DNA from: Methylococcaceae bacterium | GTDB lineage: Bacteria > Pseudomonadota > Gammaproteobacteria > Methylococcales > Methylomonadaceae | Assembly (NCBI GenBank): GCA_947506075.1 | Contig: CANNNN010000040.1 | Coordinates: 1 to 12,315, forward strand | DNA length: 12,315 nucleotides | Direction of reading: 5' to 3' | In this document: positions 5,558 through 12,315 of the stretch, piece after piece | Position numbering within the stretch: the first letter of the stretch is position 1 | How the letters are laid out: each line of letters begins with the position of its first letter | Translations under genes and position numbers: made by a program | Notes under the pieces: generated by a model | The model's input: the letters and a program-made list of their open reading frames with translations, nothing else | What the model was told of the DNA's origin: nothing | Database searches by the model: none

Positions 5558-7495
5558 ATGTCCGACATTAAAATTTATGACATAAAGCCGGAAATAGCGG
5601 CATCAGCGCATATTACCGCTGCAAGCTATCCCACTCTTTATCAGCGTTCGATAGCAGAACCGGAAGCTTTCTGGGCGGAACAGGCCAAACTATTTCTGGA
5701 CTGGAGCAAGCCTTGGGATAAAGTCATGGACTGCGATTTCAAGACCGGCCATATCCGCTGGTTCGAAGGCGGAAAACTTAACGTCAGCTTCAACTGTGTG
5801 GATCGCCATCTTGCCACACGCGGCGATCAGCTTGCGATTATTTGGGAAGGCGACAATCCGGCTCAGGATAAAAAAATTTCTTACCGGCAATTACACGAAC
5901 AGGTCTGCAAGTTTGCCAATGTGTTAAAAGCGCAAGGCGTCAACAAAGGCGACCGCGTCTGTATCTACCTGCCGATGATCAGCGAGGCGGCGGCGGTCAT
6001 GCTGGCCTGCACCCGGATCGGCGCAGTGCATTCTATCGTGTTTGGCGGCTTTTCCGCCGAGGCATTAAAGGACCGGATTCTGGATGCCAATTGTCATTTT
6101 TTGATCTGCGCCGATGAGGGCTACCGTGGCGGCAAGACCGTAGCGATTAAAGCCAACGCCGATATTGCGGCCGACGCCTGCCCCAACCTTAAAAAAGTCA
6201 TCGTGATAAAAAACACCGGCAATCCAGTTGACTGGCACGAACAGCGGGATGTCTGGTATCACGAGGCGATGGCCGTCGCTTCTGCCGATTGCCCGGCCGA
6301 GGAAATGGAGGCCGAAGATCCGCTATTTATCCTCTACACCTCAGGCTCCACCGGTAAACCTAAAGGGGTTTTGCATAGTACCGGCGGCTACTTACTGTAC
6401 ACGGCGATGACCCATAAATACGTGTTCGATTACCAGGATGGTGACATTTACTGGTGTACTGCAGACATCGGCTGGGTAACCGGGCATTCGTATATGATTT
6501 ACGGCCCCTTATGCAACGGCGCAACCACCTTGATGTTTGAAGGCGTACCGACCTATCCTGATGCCAGTCGCTTCTGGCAGGTCATCGACAAGCATCAGGT
6601 TAATATTTTCTACACCGCACCGACCGCGATCCGCGCATTGATGGCCCAAGGCAATGATTTCGTTACCCGCAGCTCGCGCAGCAGTTTACGAATACTCGGC
6701 AGTGTCGGCGAACCGATCAATCCGGAAGCCTGGGAGTGGTATTATCATGTGGTCGGCGAAGATCGCTGCCCGGTCGTCGATACCTGGTGGCAAACTGAAA
6801 CCGGCGGCATCCTGATTACGCCATTACCCGGCGCAACAGCCTTAAAGCCGGGATCAGCGACCCTGCCCTTCTTTGGCATCAAGCCTGAAATCATGGATAA
6901 CACGGGGCAGATTATGGAAGGCGCAGCCGAAGGCATTCTGGTCATCAGCCGCTCCTGGCCCGGACAAGCGCGCTCAGTTTTCGGTGATCATCAACGCTTT
7001 ATCGACACCTACTTTAAAAACTATTCTGGCTATTATTTTACCGGCGATGGTGCGCGCCGTGATCGGGATGGTTATTTCTGGATTACCGGCCGGGTTGATG
7101 ACGTGATCAATGTTTCAGGTCACCGGATGGGCACGGCGGAAATTGAAAGCGCTTTAGTGCTGCATGAACATGTCGCCGAAGCGGCTGTGGTCGGCTATCC
7201 GCATGACATTAAAGGCCAAGGCATCTACGCCTACGTGACCTTGAATGTCGGCATAGAGCCTACTGAAGAATTGCGCCAGGAACTGATAGACCTGGTCAGA
7301 AAAGAAATCGGCCCGATCGCCAACCCGGATATTATCCAGTGGGCGCCGGGGTTGCCTAAAACACGTTCCGGTAAAATCATGCGCCGGATTTTGCGTAAAG
7401 TAGCGTCTAATGAAATCAGCAGTCTGGGCGATACCTCGACGCTAGCGGACCCGTCTGTCGTTGACGATATTATTGAGCATCGAGCGCATAAATAA
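5558..7495 (+). CDS. acs: Acetyl-CoA synthetase (AMP-forming)
   Basis: Activates acetate with ATP to acetyl-AMP and then to acetyl-CoA in the cytoplasm. At 645 residues it matches full-length Acs. The adenylate-forming core shows the phosphate-binding loop YTSGSTGKPKG (260-270), GWVTGHSY (305-312), GSVGEPINPEAW (381-392), DTWWQTETGG (408-417) and YYFTGDGA near the hinge. The pocket residues Val307, Thr308, Val383 and Trp411 align with those that restrict Salmonella Acs to acetate at a constant offset of three. The C-terminal PKTRSGK places the catalytic lysine at 606, the residue acetylated by Pat-type enzymes and freed by sirtuin deacetylases in other bacteria. The start is supported by AAGGA 7 nt before the ATG. 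No pat, actP or regulator gene adjoins it. Confidence 0.98.
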   Translation: MSDIKIYDIKPEIAASAHITAASYPTLYQRSIAEPEAFWAEQAKLFLDWSKPWDKVMDCDFKTGHIRWFEGGKLNVSFNCVDRHLATRGDQLAIIWEGDNPAQDKKISYRQLHEQVCKFANVLKAQGVNKGDRVCIYLPMISEAAAVMLACTRIGAVHSIVFGGFSAEALKDRILDANCHFLICADEGYRGGKTVAIKANADIAADACPNLKKVIVIKNTGNPVDWHEQRDVWYHEAMAVASADCPAEEMEAEDPLFILYTSGSTGKPKGVLHSTGGYLLYTAMTHKYVFDYQDGDIYWCTADIGWVTGHSYMIYGPLCNGATTLMFEGVPTYPDASRFWQVIDKHQVNIFYTAPTAIRALMAQGNDFVTRSSRSSLRILGSVGEPINPEAWEWYYHVVGEDRCPVVDTWWQTETGGILITPLPGATALKPGSATLPFFGIKPEIMDNTGQIMEGAAEGILVISRSWPGQARSVFGDHQRFIDTYFKNYSGYYFTGDGARRDRDGYFWITGRVDDVINVSGHRMGTAEIESALVLHEHVAEAAVVGYPHDIKGQGIYAYVTLNVGIEPTEELRQELIDLVRKEIGPIANPDIIQWAPGLPKTRSGKIMRRILRKVASNEISSLGDTSTLADPSVVDDIIEHRAHK

Positions 7496-7545
7496 TTTAC
7501 ATTTGAAGACTGACTTACCTCCTTCTGGCGTAAAAGCCTATCCTA

Positions 7546-7590
7546 ATTCGCTACTGATAAAGAATCATTCGATTTTTATCCGTAGCGAAT
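7546..7590. terminator. Long near-perfect hairpin between acs and the flippase gene
   Basis: ATTCGCTAC (7546-7554) pairs with GTAGCGAAT (7582-7590). After one T/C mismatch, GATAAA pairs with TTTATC, and after a bulged G, AATC pairs with GATT over an ATTC loop. That gives 19 pairs in 45 nt. It begins 51 nt after the acs stop and ends 80 nt before the next ATG, so it probably ends or protects the acs mRNA. No T-run follows on either strand, so Rho-independent termination is uncertain; a REP-like repeat is the alternative. A C7 run at 7604-7610 follows. Confidence 0.5.
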
Positions 7591-7656
7591 AAACTGAATC
7601 TAGCCCCCCCTTTTCCAGCATTCAGGGTATAAACACCGCGCCCCATCCTGATCATG

Positions 7657-7662
7657 TATAAT
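7657..7662 (+). promoter_or_regulatory. Perfect TATAAT -10 element, 9 nt before the flippase ATG
   Basis: TATAAT ends 8 nt before the ATG at 7671. Transcription from it would start at or within a few bases of that ATG, giving a leaderless message. This agrees with the absence of any Shine-Dalgarno sequence in AATTTCACACC. No good -35 hexamer lies 16-18 nt upstream, so the element may be fortuitous. Confidence 0.35.
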
Positions 7663-7670
7663 TTCACACC

Positions 7671-9170
7671 ATGAGCATAATCAAAAAACTTGTATCGCAA
7701 ACGGCGGTCTACGGTATCAGCAGCATTTTCGGCCGCTTCCTGAACTATCTGTTGGTGCCGCTATATACCTATTATTTCACCGCTGCAGAATACGGCGTGG
7801 TATCGGAATTTTATGCCTATGCCGGATTTTTTTCGGTGCTGCTACTGTTCGGCTTTGAAACCGGCTATTTCCGGTTTCGCGACAAGGACCAGCCGGACCG
7901 GGATGTCGCCTATTCGACGGCGCTATGCTTCGTGGTGCTAGTCAATCTGGGCTTTTTTATCTTGATACTGCTGATCAATTCACGGCTTTCGGCGGCACTG
8001 AACTACGCAGAGCACCCTGAATACGTACTGTGTTTCAGCCTGATTTTAATCTTGGATGCGGTAGCCGCAATTCCGTTTGCGCGGCTGCGCGCCGAAAACA
8101 GGGCCTTTCGTTTTGCCGGCATCAAGGTCATTGAGATAGGTATTACGATACTGCTGAGCCTGTTTTTCATCATCTACTGCCCCAAGCTTTACGCGAACCA
8201 TCCCGAATCCTGGATAGCGCTGATTTATAACCCGGACATAGGCATAGGCTATATTTTTATCGCCAATTTAATGGCCAGCGCATTTAAATTTTTACTGCTC
8301 GCGCCACAGTTAGCCGGTTTGTCCTGGGGCTTTGACCGGGAATTATTTGTCCGCATGGCGCGCTATTCGCTGCCAATGGTGGTGATCGGTTTCGCCGGAA
8401 TTATCAACGAGATGCTCGACCGTGCGCTATTAAAATACCTGCTGCCTTACGACCTGCAGACCAACATGAAAATGCTGGGCATTTATAGCGCCTGCTACAA
8501 ATTATCAATTTTGATGTCGCTGTTCATTCAGGCCTTCCGTTATGCGGCCGAGCCGTTTTTCTTTGCTTATGCGGGCAACAGCGATGCCCGCAAGGTTTAC
8601 GCGGTGGTACTGAAATTTTTCGTTATTTTCTGCGTCTTCATCTTTCTACTGGTGAGCTTGTTTATCGATTTCTTCAAATATTTTGTCGGTGAGGAGTTCC
8701 GTGCCGGACTTGAAGTTGTACCGATTTTGCTGCTAGCCAATCTGTGCCTGGGCATTTATGTTAACCTGTCCATCTGGTATAAATTGACCGACCGCACCTT
8801 GCTCGGCGCTTTGGTGTCTTTAGCCGGCGCGGCCTTGACTATCGCGCTGAATGTCTGGTGGATACCACTGCTCGGTTATGTGGGTTCAGCCTGGGCAACA
8901 CTGGTCTGTTATGGCAGCATGGCTATCGTCTCTTATTTGTTTGGGCGAAAATATTATCCGGTGGCTTACGACGTCAAACGCGTAGTAGCTTATATAACAC
9001 TCGGCATAGGCTTGTATTTTGTTCACGGACATTTGGCGACAGCTGTAGCCTGGCAGCCATGGTTATTATCCAGCGCATTAATGCTGCTTTATGTACTGAT
9101 TACCGTACTCTGCGAGGGACGTCAAAATCTAAAACCGGTGGCGGTTTATAACCCCGATCGAAACGGTTGA
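7671..9170 (+). CDS. Wzx/MATE-like polysaccharide (oligosaccharide) flippase
   Basis: Polytopic inner-membrane protein of 499 residues from the polysaccharide biosynthesis branch of the MOP (MATE-like) exporters. These proteins flip undecaprenyl-linked glycans across the inner membrane for O-antigen, capsule or exopolysaccharide assembly. The family opening is clear: KKLVSQTAVYGISSIFGRF (5-23) followed by NYLLVPLYT (25-33). Roughly 12-14 hydrophobic segments follow, with the second half starting near RMARYSLPMVVIG. The N terminus fixes the start at 7671 although no ribosome binding site is visible. No glycosyltransferase, polymerase or chain-length gene lies beside it, which is unusual because such flippases normally sit in glycan clusters. 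The glycan handled cannot be inferred. Confidence 0.88.
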   Translation: MSIIKKLVSQTAVYGISSIFGRFLNYLLVPLYTYYFTAAEYGVVSEFYAYAGFFSVLLLFGFETGYFRFRDKDQPDRDVAYSTALCFVVLVNLGFFILILLINSRLSAALNYAEHPEYVLCFSLILILDAVAAIPFARLRAENRAFRFAGIKVIEIGITILLSLFFIIYCPKLYANHPESWIALIYNPDIGIGYIFIANLMASAFKFLLLAPQLAGLSWGFDRELFVRMARYSLPMVVIGFAGIINEMLDRALLKYLLPYDLQTNMKMLGIYSACYKLSILMSLFIQAFRYAAEPFFFAYAGNSDARKVYAVVLKFFVIFCVFIFLLVSLFIDFFKYFVGEEFRAGLEVVPILLLANLCLGIYVNLSIWYKLTDRTLLGALVSLAGAALTIALNVWWIPLLGYVGSAWATLVCYGSMAIVSYLFGRKYYPVAYDVKRVVAYITLGIGLYFVHGHLATAVAWQPWLLSSALMLLYVLITVLCEGRQNLKPVAVYNPDRNG

Positions 9171-9260
9171 AGACCGCAATAAGTTATCCTACGTCTGCAA
9201 CGAGCGTGTAAAGTCCGTTACCCTTAGTTACTTTGGTCAATTGATCATTAAAAATGCCTT

Positions 9261-10337
9261 ATGCAAAATAATCTGGAAGTTAAAGCTCGAATTATCGGCG
9301 GCCTCATTTTGCTGACCCTGGGTGCTTGGGTGTTGCATAGCTTCATCCCTTTAATGGCCTGGGCCGTGCTGCTTGCGATTACCACCTGGCCTGTTTTTCA
9401 GCGCCTGCTGAACTCTAAGGAATTGCAGGGCAAAGTGACCTGGGGCGCTATCGGGCTTACCTTGTTGATCGGCGCGGTCATTCTGGCGCCCTTGGGCTAT
9501 GGCCTTAATCGCTTGCTTCATGAAGCGCAAGCACTCGGACAATTTCTGACTGACGCGCAAAATTCCGGTATCCCTGTACCGGCCTGGCTGGATACACTGC
9601 CCTTGATAGGGCCATGGTCCAAAAATTTCTGGGTCGACACCCTGGGCAGCGCAGAAGCAGCCAAAGAATCCTTGCATTGGCTGAGTACCGGTGGTGCGGT
9701 GACTTACACCAAGGATTTTGCCGGTCAACTCGTACACCGTTTTTTTAGTTTTCTGACCATACTCCTGATACTGTTTTTTATTTATCAACATGGAGAGGGT
9801 TTGAGCCGTCAGGTGCTGGCCAGCAGCCGAAAATTGTTCGGCGAAACCGGGGTTCGTTATCTGCTGCATGCCACTGCAGCGATGCGCGCCACCGTCAACG
9901 GCATGGTGTTGGTCGGTTTGGGCAAAGGTTTATTAATGGGGCTTGGCTATGCCTTGACCGGCTTAAGCCATCCTGCGATGCTAGGCGCATTAACCGGTAT
10001 TTTTGCTATGGTTCCGTTCGCGGCCAAGATCATCTTCAGCGCCTGCTCCTTATTCCTGATCGCCCAAGGACACATGGCAGCCGCCGCCGGACTTTTCATC
10101 TACGGCATGATACTTACGATGATCGCAGACAACTATGTGCGACCGACATTAATCGGTGGCGCAGTCAAGCTGCCTTTTGTCTGGACCTTGCTGGGTATAT
10201 TTGCTGGCATGGAAACCTTAGGTCTACTTGGCTTATTTCTCGGACCTACGCTGATGGCAGTATTGATGTCAATCTGGCGCGACTGGATAGCCGAGATGGA
10301 TAAATCAGCTGCAGCCGAATTCGACGATGGGCAATGA
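9261..10337 (+). CDS. AI-2E family (YdiK-like) membrane transporter
   Basis: Inner-membrane protein of 358 residues in the AI-2 exporter (AI-2E, UPF0118) family, whose members range from proposed autoinducer-2 exporters to ion antiporters. Hydrophobic segments lie near 11-43, 61-82, 161-176, 213-233, 238-269, 273-290 and 304-336, with a soluble loop at about 85-155. Family motifs visible are the TVNGMVLVGLGKG region (211-223), DNYVRPTLIGG (290-300) and METLGLLGLFLGP (317-329). The closest described type by layout is E. coli YdiK, whose substrate is not settled, so autoinducer export should not be assumed. The start at 9261 is the only sensible ATG; an ATG at 9254 in another frame stops at once. 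No clear ribosome site is seen. It ends 36 nt before an in-frame ATG of the next reading frame. Confidence 0.88.
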   Translation: MQNNLEVKARIIGGLILLTLGAWVLHSFIPLMAWAVLLAITTWPVFQRLLNSKELQGKVTWGAIGLTLLIGAVILAPLGYGLNRLLHEAQALGQFLTDAQNSGIPVPAWLDTLPLIGPWSKNFWVDTLGSAEAAKESLHWLSTGGAVTYTKDFAGQLVHRFFSFLTILLILFFIYQHGEGLSRQVLASSRKLFGETGVRYLLHATAAMRATVNGMVLVGLGKGLLMGLGYALTGLSHPAMLGALTGIFAMVPFAAKIIFSACSLFLIAQGHMAAAAGLFIYGMILTMIADNYVRPTLIGGAVKLPFVWTLLGIFAGMETLGLLGLFLGPTLMAVLMSIWRDWIAEMDKSAAAEFDDGQ

Positions 10338-10394
10338 CTCATTTTTTTAACTATTCAGCCAAAGAACAAACAGATGCAGACTCCTAAACTGAAA

Positions 10395-10400
10395 TATAAT
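10395..10400 (+). promoter_or_regulatory. Perfect TATAAT upstream of the cis/trans isomerase
   Basis: A consensus -10 hexamer lies 90 nt before GTG 10491 and downstream of ATG 10374. If active it would start transcription near 10407 and exclude the upstream ATG as a start on that transcript. The -35 positions at 16-18 nt spacing match the consensus poorly (at most two of six bases). Confidence 0.25.
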
Positions 10401-10490
10401 GAACTTACGCATCCTATTATCAAGAGCTTCCTTGTATTTTTTCTCGCTCTGATACGCCGGCGTGGACCAGCAGGTTTCTTAGAAAGGGGC

Positions 10491-12315
10491 GTGAGAATCA
10501 GTACTGATCTTAGGCTGAATGACTATAGACGGTACCGTCTGTCCTTGTTTATTATCGCTTGCAGCCTTTGCGATGTCACGCTGCTGGCGGCCGAACCAGT
10601 TTCCTATGTTAACGACGTTAAACCTATCCTCGACTCCCGCTGCGTGACTTGCCACTCCTGTTATGATTCGCCATGCCAGCTTAAGTTAAGTACATTTGAG
10701 GGTCTGGAAAGAGGCGCCACCAAAAATCCGGTCTATGATCATCAACGCCTCAAACCCGCAGAGCCCAGCCGACTTTTTATCGATGAAACCAGCACAGCAG
10801 GCTGGAGGAAAAAAGCATTTTTCCCGGTACTCAATGAACAGGCGCAATCGCCAGTAGCCAATATCAACAACTCGCTGATCGCAAAATTATTAAAGTTAAA
10901 GCGAGACCATCCCTTGCCTGATCAGGGCAAATTGCCGGAAACCATCGAACTGGCTGTGGAACGGTCTTTACAGTGCCCGACGCTGGACGAATTTCCCGAG
11001 CACCAAAAAGATCACCCGCTTTGGGGTATGCCTTATGGCTTGCCTGCACTGTCCGAAACCGAAGAAACTACGCTGTTAAACTGGCTAAAAGAGGGGGCTA
11101 AAACAGATGCCATTCAACCACCGTTATCAGCCAAAGCTGCTGCCGAAATTAAAAAATGGGAACAATTTTTAAACGGTTCATCATTAAAACAGCAACTTAG
11201 CAGCCGCTATCTATACGAGCATTTGTATATCGGCGACCTGCATTTTAAAGGCCAACCCTATACCGAGTTTTATAAACTGATACGGTCTGCAACGCCGCCC
11301 GGGCAACCCGTTGAAGAACTTAAAAGTGTTCGTCCTTTTGATAACCCCGGTCTGCCCAAGTTTTATTACCGGCTGCGCGCTGTTACGTCAACCATCGTCG
11401 ATAAAAATCATTTTGTTTATGAATTAAGCGACAGCAAAATGCAGCGTTTTGAGGAACTGTTTTTAAAACCCAAATTCAGCGTCACTAATCTACCGGACTA
11501 TGAGTCGCAAGCTACCGCCAATCCGTTTAAAACATTCAGTCAATTACCCGCGACATCCCGCTACCAGTTCCTGCTGGATGACGCACAATATTTCTTTTCA
11601 GGCTTTATCAAAGGCCCAGTATGCTTAGGCCAGGCCCCGCTGAATGTTATCCGGGATCAGTTCTGGGTCGCCTTTATGAAACCCCAGCCCGAGTTTAACC
11701 AACAATTCAGCCAATTTCTGGCTGACAACAGCCAATACCTGCAAATGCCTGCGTCCGATGGCGAAACGATCGGCTTTCTTGAATGGCGCGAATATAATCC
11801 CTTACAACGGCATTATCTAAAACACAAAGAAGCCTTCAACACTGGTTTACAGCAACCGGTTGATTTGAGCCTACTCTGGGATGGCGATGGGTATAACCAG
11901 AATGCGTTGTTAACGGTGTTTCGCCATTTCGACAGTGCTACCGTGGTTAAAGGTCTGCTGGGCAAACCCCCGTTGACGGCCTGGGTCGTTGATTATCCCT
12001 TATTTGAACGCATACATTACTTGCTGGTCGCCGGTTTTAATGTTTACGGCAGCGTGGGGCATCAAATCACCACGCGCCTGTATATGGATTTTTTGCGCAT
12101 GGAAGCCGAAAACAATTTTCTCAAATTTATTCCGCTTAACCAGCGAAAAACCATGCACGACAGCTGGTATCAGGGTATCGATTTTAAGATTTTCAGATTT
12201 TTTGAAACCCCTACCTTTAACACCGACAAGGAACCGTCTATCAGCTACCAGACTTCTGATTATAAACAGGAATTCTTTCAGAGTCTCCAGCAACGCCTGG
12301 GCTCTGCCGGGGGAC
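10491..12315 (+). CDS. cti: Fatty acid cis/trans isomerase, 3' end outside the window
   Basis: Periplasmic heme enzyme that converts cis double bonds of membrane phospholipid acyl chains to trans without moving them, stiffening the membrane under solvent or heat stress. From GTG 10491 the window holds 608 residues; known Cti proteins are about 760-770, so roughly 150 are missing. A signal peptide (RRYRLSLFIIACSLCDVTLLA) leads to mature AEPVSY. The cytochrome c-type heme motif CVTCH is at 51-55, with further cysteines at 57 and 62 and QLKLS after them, as in Pseudomonas Cti. PVCLGQAPLNVIRDQFWV (about 375-392) and EWREYNPLQRHYLKH are also typical. The frame stays open upstream to ATG 10374, adding 39 residues with a second hydrophobic stretch. 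I prefer GTG because it gives the family architecture and has GAAAGG just upstream. Confidence 0.93.
   Translation, partial: MRISTDLRLNDYRRYRLSLFIIACSLCDVTLLAAEPVSYVNDVKPILDSRCVTCHSCYDSPCQLKLSTFEGLERGATKNPVYDHQRLKPAEPSRLFIDETSTAGWRKKAFFPVLNEQAQSPVANINNSLIAKLLKLKRDHPLPDQGKLPETIELAVERSLQCPTLDEFPEHQKDHPLWGMPYGLPALSETEETTLLNWLKEGAKTDAIQPPLSAKAAAEIKKWEQFLNGSSLKQQLSSRYLYEHLYIGDLHFKGQPYTEFYKLIRSATPPGQPVEELKSVRPFDNPGLPKFYYRLRAVTSTIVDKNHFVYELSDSKMQRFEELFLKPKFSVTNLPDYESQATANPFKTFSQLPATSRYQFLLDDAQYFFSGFIKGPVCLGQAPLNVIRDQFWVAFMKPQPEFNQQFSQFLADNSQYLQMPASDGETIGFLEWREYNPLQRHYLKHKEAFNTGLQQPVDLSLLWDGDGYNQNALLTVFRHFDSATVVKGLLGKPPLTAWVVDYPLFERIHYLLVAGFNVYGSVGHQITTRLYMDFLRMEAENNFLKFIPLNQRKTMHDSWYQGIDFKIFRFFETPTFNTDKEPSISYQTSDYKQEFFQSLQQRLGSAGG
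10527..10540. repeat. 14-bp perfect palindrome AGACGGTACCGTCT
   Basis: A perfect 14-bp palindrome lies inside the signal-peptide codons of the cis/trans isomerase, 36 nt after GTG 10491. It could act as an operator or a 5' mRNA structure. About one such palindrome is expected by chance in 12 kb, so the case is weak. Confidence 0.3.

Noticed and set aside
9171..9260. Promoter for the AI-2E-family gene
   Set aside because: The gap is AT-rich and holds a TCAATTGA palindrome, but no -35/-10 pair with acceptable spacing could be found.
9351..9869. Minus-strand open frame of 172 codons
   Set aside because: It is antisense to the AI-2E-family gene. The product is glutamine- and glycine-rich without a recognisable motif, typical of a shadow frame.
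10335..10374. Possible fusion of the AI-2E-family gene and the isomerase by stop-codon read-through, since both share a frame
   Set aside because: The TGA is followed by a short non-conserved linker and the isomerase has its own signal peptide; sharing a frame is a one-in-three coincidence.
12000..12293. Minus-strand open frame of 97 codons at the right edge
   Set aside because: It is antisense to the clearly coding cis/trans isomerase and has no family resemblance.

Overview
The window looks like ordinary chromosome of a gammaproteobacterium with mid-range GC. Three things point there: the M16-M16-rsmD-coaD-ferredoxin string, Allochromatium-type ferredoxins with the long loop in the second cluster motif, and a periplasmic heme-type fatty acid cis/trans isomerase. 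A methanotroph (Methylococcales) or a relative would fit, but that is an inference from general resemblance. No phage, IS, integrase, tRNA, rRNA or CRISPR signal was seen.

Left part (1-4785). Bases 1-215 hold no gene I can support; they contain a 9-bp inverted repeat (9-111) and an imperfect GC-rich hairpin (171-204). From 4520 down to 216 runs a compact minus-strand cluster, probably one operon. It holds a secreted zinc M16 peptidase with the HxxEH site, its M16 partner lacking that site, rsmD (16S rRNA G966 methyltransferase), coaD (coenzyme A synthesis), and two tandem 2[4Fe-4S] ferredoxins. Junctions are tight: 1-nt and 23-nt overlaps, a 69-nt gap, a 3-nt gap and a 42-nt gap. The 265-bp region 4521-4785 is a divergent promoter region and carries a 7+7 bp dyad and weak promoter candidates.

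Right part (4786-12315). All genes are on the plus strand: a YdjM-type membrane metal-dependent hydrolase, acs (acetyl-CoA synthetase), a Wzx/MATE-like polysaccharide flippase, an AI-2E-family (YdiK-like) membrane protein, and a fatty acid cis/trans isomerase that runs off the right edge. A 45-nt near-perfect hairpin separates acs from the flippase. The flippase has a perfect TATAAT 9 nt before its ATG and no Shine-Dalgarno sequence.

The left cluster is housekeeping: envelope proteolysis, ribosome modification, CoA supply and iron-sulfur electron transfer. The right half is a looser set of membrane and acetate-metabolism genes. I found no convincing new multi-gene system. The points most worth a second look are the duplicated ferredoxins, the split-site M16 pair, the 45-nt hairpin, the possibly leaderless orphan flippase, and the start and promoter of the cis/trans isomerase.
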